From NCBI GenBank assembly GCA_027064745.1, contig JAMOPD010000376.1, positions 1 to 6,383 of the forward strand: DNA of 6,383 nt, given 5' to 3'. Shown here in pieces: positions 5,457 to 6,383 of this stretch (position 1 is the first letter of the stretch; every line of letters begins with the position of its first letter). Made by a program: the position numbers and the translations under genes. Source of the DNA: Thermococcaceae archaeon (lineage in GTDB: Archaea > Methanobacteriota_B > Thermococci > Thermococcales > Thermococcaceae). The notes under the pieces were generated by a model. It searched no databases, was not told the DNA's origin, and saw only the letters and a list, made by a program, of their open reading frames with translations.

Positions 5457-5512
5457 ATTATCAGGATAACAGGTGGGAGCGCCTGGGAGGCCTTCTAACT
5501 CCTGACAGTATC
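5457..5512 (+). repeat. Palindromic element, copy C (about 56 bp)
   Basis: The left arm ends ATCAGGATAAC (5460-5470) and the right arm is CTAACTCCTGACAGTATC (5495-5512). The core contains the hairpin GCCT-GGG-AGGC (5481-5491). Bases 5463-5512 match copy A on its minus strand at 47 of 50 positions, including exact runs of 22 and 19 bases. The outer part of the left arm is eroded or altered. Confidence 0.82.
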
Positions 5513-5520
5513 ACACATAC

Positions 5521-5608
5521 GACACTGTAAAGATAAGTCAAAAGACAGCTCCCGGTAGTGAAACAGATTGATAATAAACAAAGCGCATCAGGTTATCCTG
5601 AGAGCATC
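5521..5608 (-). repeat. Palindromic element, core-less copy F (88 bp)
   Basis: The arms GACACTGTAAAGATAAG (5521-5537) and GTTATCCTGAGAGCATC (5592-5608) are inverted repeats matching at about 10 of 17 positions. The interior has no GC core. Read on the minus strand its first half resembles copy E (GGATAAC, then GCGCTTTG, then TTATCAATC). It starts eight bases after copy C, as E follows B by seven. Confidence 0.55.
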
Positions 5609-5695
5609 ACGCATACAGGATAAGCTAGACAGCCCACTTAATAGTCGTAGATTTGTTTGTTATCAAGCATTCTGACAACAGCATGTGTTCAAAAG

Positions 5696-5704
5696 ATTTA
5701 TATC
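5696..5704 (+). promoter_or_regulatory. TATA box and BRE of tdh
   Basis: TTTATATC preceded by AAAAGA is a strong archaeal promoter. It predicts transcription from about 5726 and a leader of about 27 bases containing the ribosome site GGAGATGAT (5740-5748). I see no obvious palindromic operator overlapping the TATA box. Confidence 0.7.
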
Positions 5705-5752
5705 AGATGTTCGTTTAGATACTCATGTAACCGTTTTATGGAGATGATAAAG

Positions 5753-6383
5753 ATGGACGGAAAAATGATCGCAATTATGAAGACAAAACCTGCCTATGGA
5801 GCAGAACTTGTTGAAGTTGATATACCAAAACCTGGACCAGGAGAAGTTCTCATCAAGGTTCTTGCAACTACTATCTGTGGAACTGATTTGCATATCTATG
5901 AATGGAACGAGTGGGCCCAGAGCAGGATTAAACCACCACAGATAATGGGACATGAGGTTGCCGGTGAGGTAATCGAGGTTGGCCTGGGTGTAGACACTGT
6001 CCAAGTTGGAGACTACATAAGCGCAGAAACCCATATTGTCTGTGGCAAGTGCTATCAGTGTAGAACGGGAAACTATCATATCTGTCAGAACACCAAGATA
6101 TTCGGTGTCGACATGGATGGTGTATTTGCCGAATATGCTATTGTTCCTGCTCAGAATGCTTGGAAGAATCCAAAAGGAATGCCCCCAGAATATGCTTCCC
6201 TCCAAGAACCCCTTGGAAATGCTGTTGATACTGTTCTTGCCGGTCCAATAGCTGGAAAGAGCACACTCATAACAGGTGCTGGACCTCTGGGACTTCTTGG
6301 CATAACAGTTGCCAAAGCAAGTGGTGCTTATCCTGTTATAGTCTCTGAGCCAAGCGAATTCAGGAGGAAGCTGGCTAAAGAAG
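5753..6383 (+). CDS. tdh: L-threonine 3-dehydrogenase, N-terminal part (3'-truncated by window)
   Basis: A zinc-dependent medium-chain dehydrogenase that oxidises L-threonine with NAD+ to 2-amino-3-ketobutyrate, which is cleaved to glycine and acetyl-CoA. ATG 5753 is set by GGAGATGAT four bases upstream. The 210 visible residues are about 60% of the usual ~350. Catalytic-zinc ligands Cys42 (TICGTD), His67-Glu68 (GHE) and Glu152 ([10 protein letters not shown]) are present, as are the four structural-zinc cysteines Cys97, Cys100, Cys103 and Cys111 (VCGKCYQC...YHIC). The Rossmann motif GAGPLG (175-180) opens the NAD domain. Long stretches such as [13 protein letters not shown] and [14 protein letters not shown] are characteristic of Thermococcales Tdh as I recall it, which separates it from generic alcohol or sorbitol dehydrogenases. 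The rest of the coenzyme domain lies beyond the window. Confidence 0.95.
   Translation, partial: MDGKMIAIMKTKPAYGAELVEVDIPKPGPGEVLIKVLATTICGTDLHIYEWNEWAQSRIKPPQIMGHEVAGEVIEVGLGVDTVQVGDYISAETHIVCGKCYQCRTGNYHICQNTKIFGVDMDGVFAEYAIVPAQNAWKNPKGMPPEYASLQEPLGNAVDTVLAGPIAGKSTLITGAGPLGLLGITVAKASGAYPVIVSEPSEFRRKLAKE

Larger units (their letters stand above)
5394..5752. other. Divergent intergenic gap with promoters and paired repeats
   Basis: There is no gene in these 359 bases. From left to right they hold the leader and TATA box of the TRAM gene, repeat units C and F, a degenerate arm ATACAGGATAAGC (5613-5625), and the TATA box and leader of tdh. The repeats lie between two outward promoters and could influence either. 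Confidence 0.7.

Noticed and set aside
5152..5498. Plus-strand open frames opposite the TRAM gene
   Set aside because: Overlapping shadows crossing repeat unit C; the TRAM motif on the minus strand is clear.
5723..6205. Minus-strand open frame of 160 codons opposite tdh
   Set aside because: Antisense to a well-supported dehydrogenase; it runs over the tdh promoter and has no ribosome site or recognisable domain.

Overview
The window looks like chromosome from a hyperthermophilic euryarchaeon of the order Thermococcales (Thermococcus or Pyrococcus type). The evidence is the archaea-only tRNA amidotransferase subunit GatE, an archaeal 408-residue HMG-CoA reductase, a Thermococcales-type L-threonine 3-dehydrogenase, a small TRAM protein, TATA/BRE promoters and GGAGGTGAT-like ribosome binding sites. 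Most of the window is AT-rich (sampled 60-base blocks 30-43% GC), so a low-GC member is likely; the species cannot be fixed from this alone.

Layout, left to right. (1) The 3' part of gatE enters from the left and ends at 841. (2) A 270-base gene-free stretch (842-1110) is filled with imperfect palindromic repeats and ends in a promoter. (3) Three consecutive plus-strand genes (1120-2854) encode small proteins of one unnamed family: a soluble N-terminal domain followed by a two-helix membrane hairpin and a basic tail. Their function is unknown. (4) A minus-strand pair follows: a ParA/MinD-type ATPase (4091-4834) and, 13 bases behind it, HMG-CoA reductase (2851-4077), the mevalonate-forming step of archaeal lipid synthesis. 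hmgA converges with the third membrane gene so tightly that the two stop codons overlap. (5) A second repeat-filled gap (4835-5144). (6) A minus-strand TRAM-domain RNA-binding protein (5145-5378). (7) A third repeat-filled gap (5394-5752) with outward promoters. (8) The 5' part of tdh (5753 to the window edge).

The most unusual feature is a family of palindromic elements present in all three large gaps and in no gene. Each is built from 17-base arms close to GATACTGTCAGGATAAC and its reverse complement; the best copies carry a GC-rich central hairpin. Two copies 4.5 kb apart and in opposite orientation match at 47 of 50 bases. In two gaps they occur as pairs, a GC-core unit then a core-less unit 7-8 bases later, which recalls bacterial REP/BIME elements or small MITEs. 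I do not recognise the family.

The second anomaly is hmgA: most of the gene is about 57-60% GC, with an abrupt edge at its stop codon and a fade to about 32% GC at its 5' end, as if most of the gene had been replaced from a higher-GC relative. The genes otherwise do not form one pathway; the set is housekeeping (translation, lipid synthesis, threonine catabolism) with an inserted block of unknown membrane proteins.
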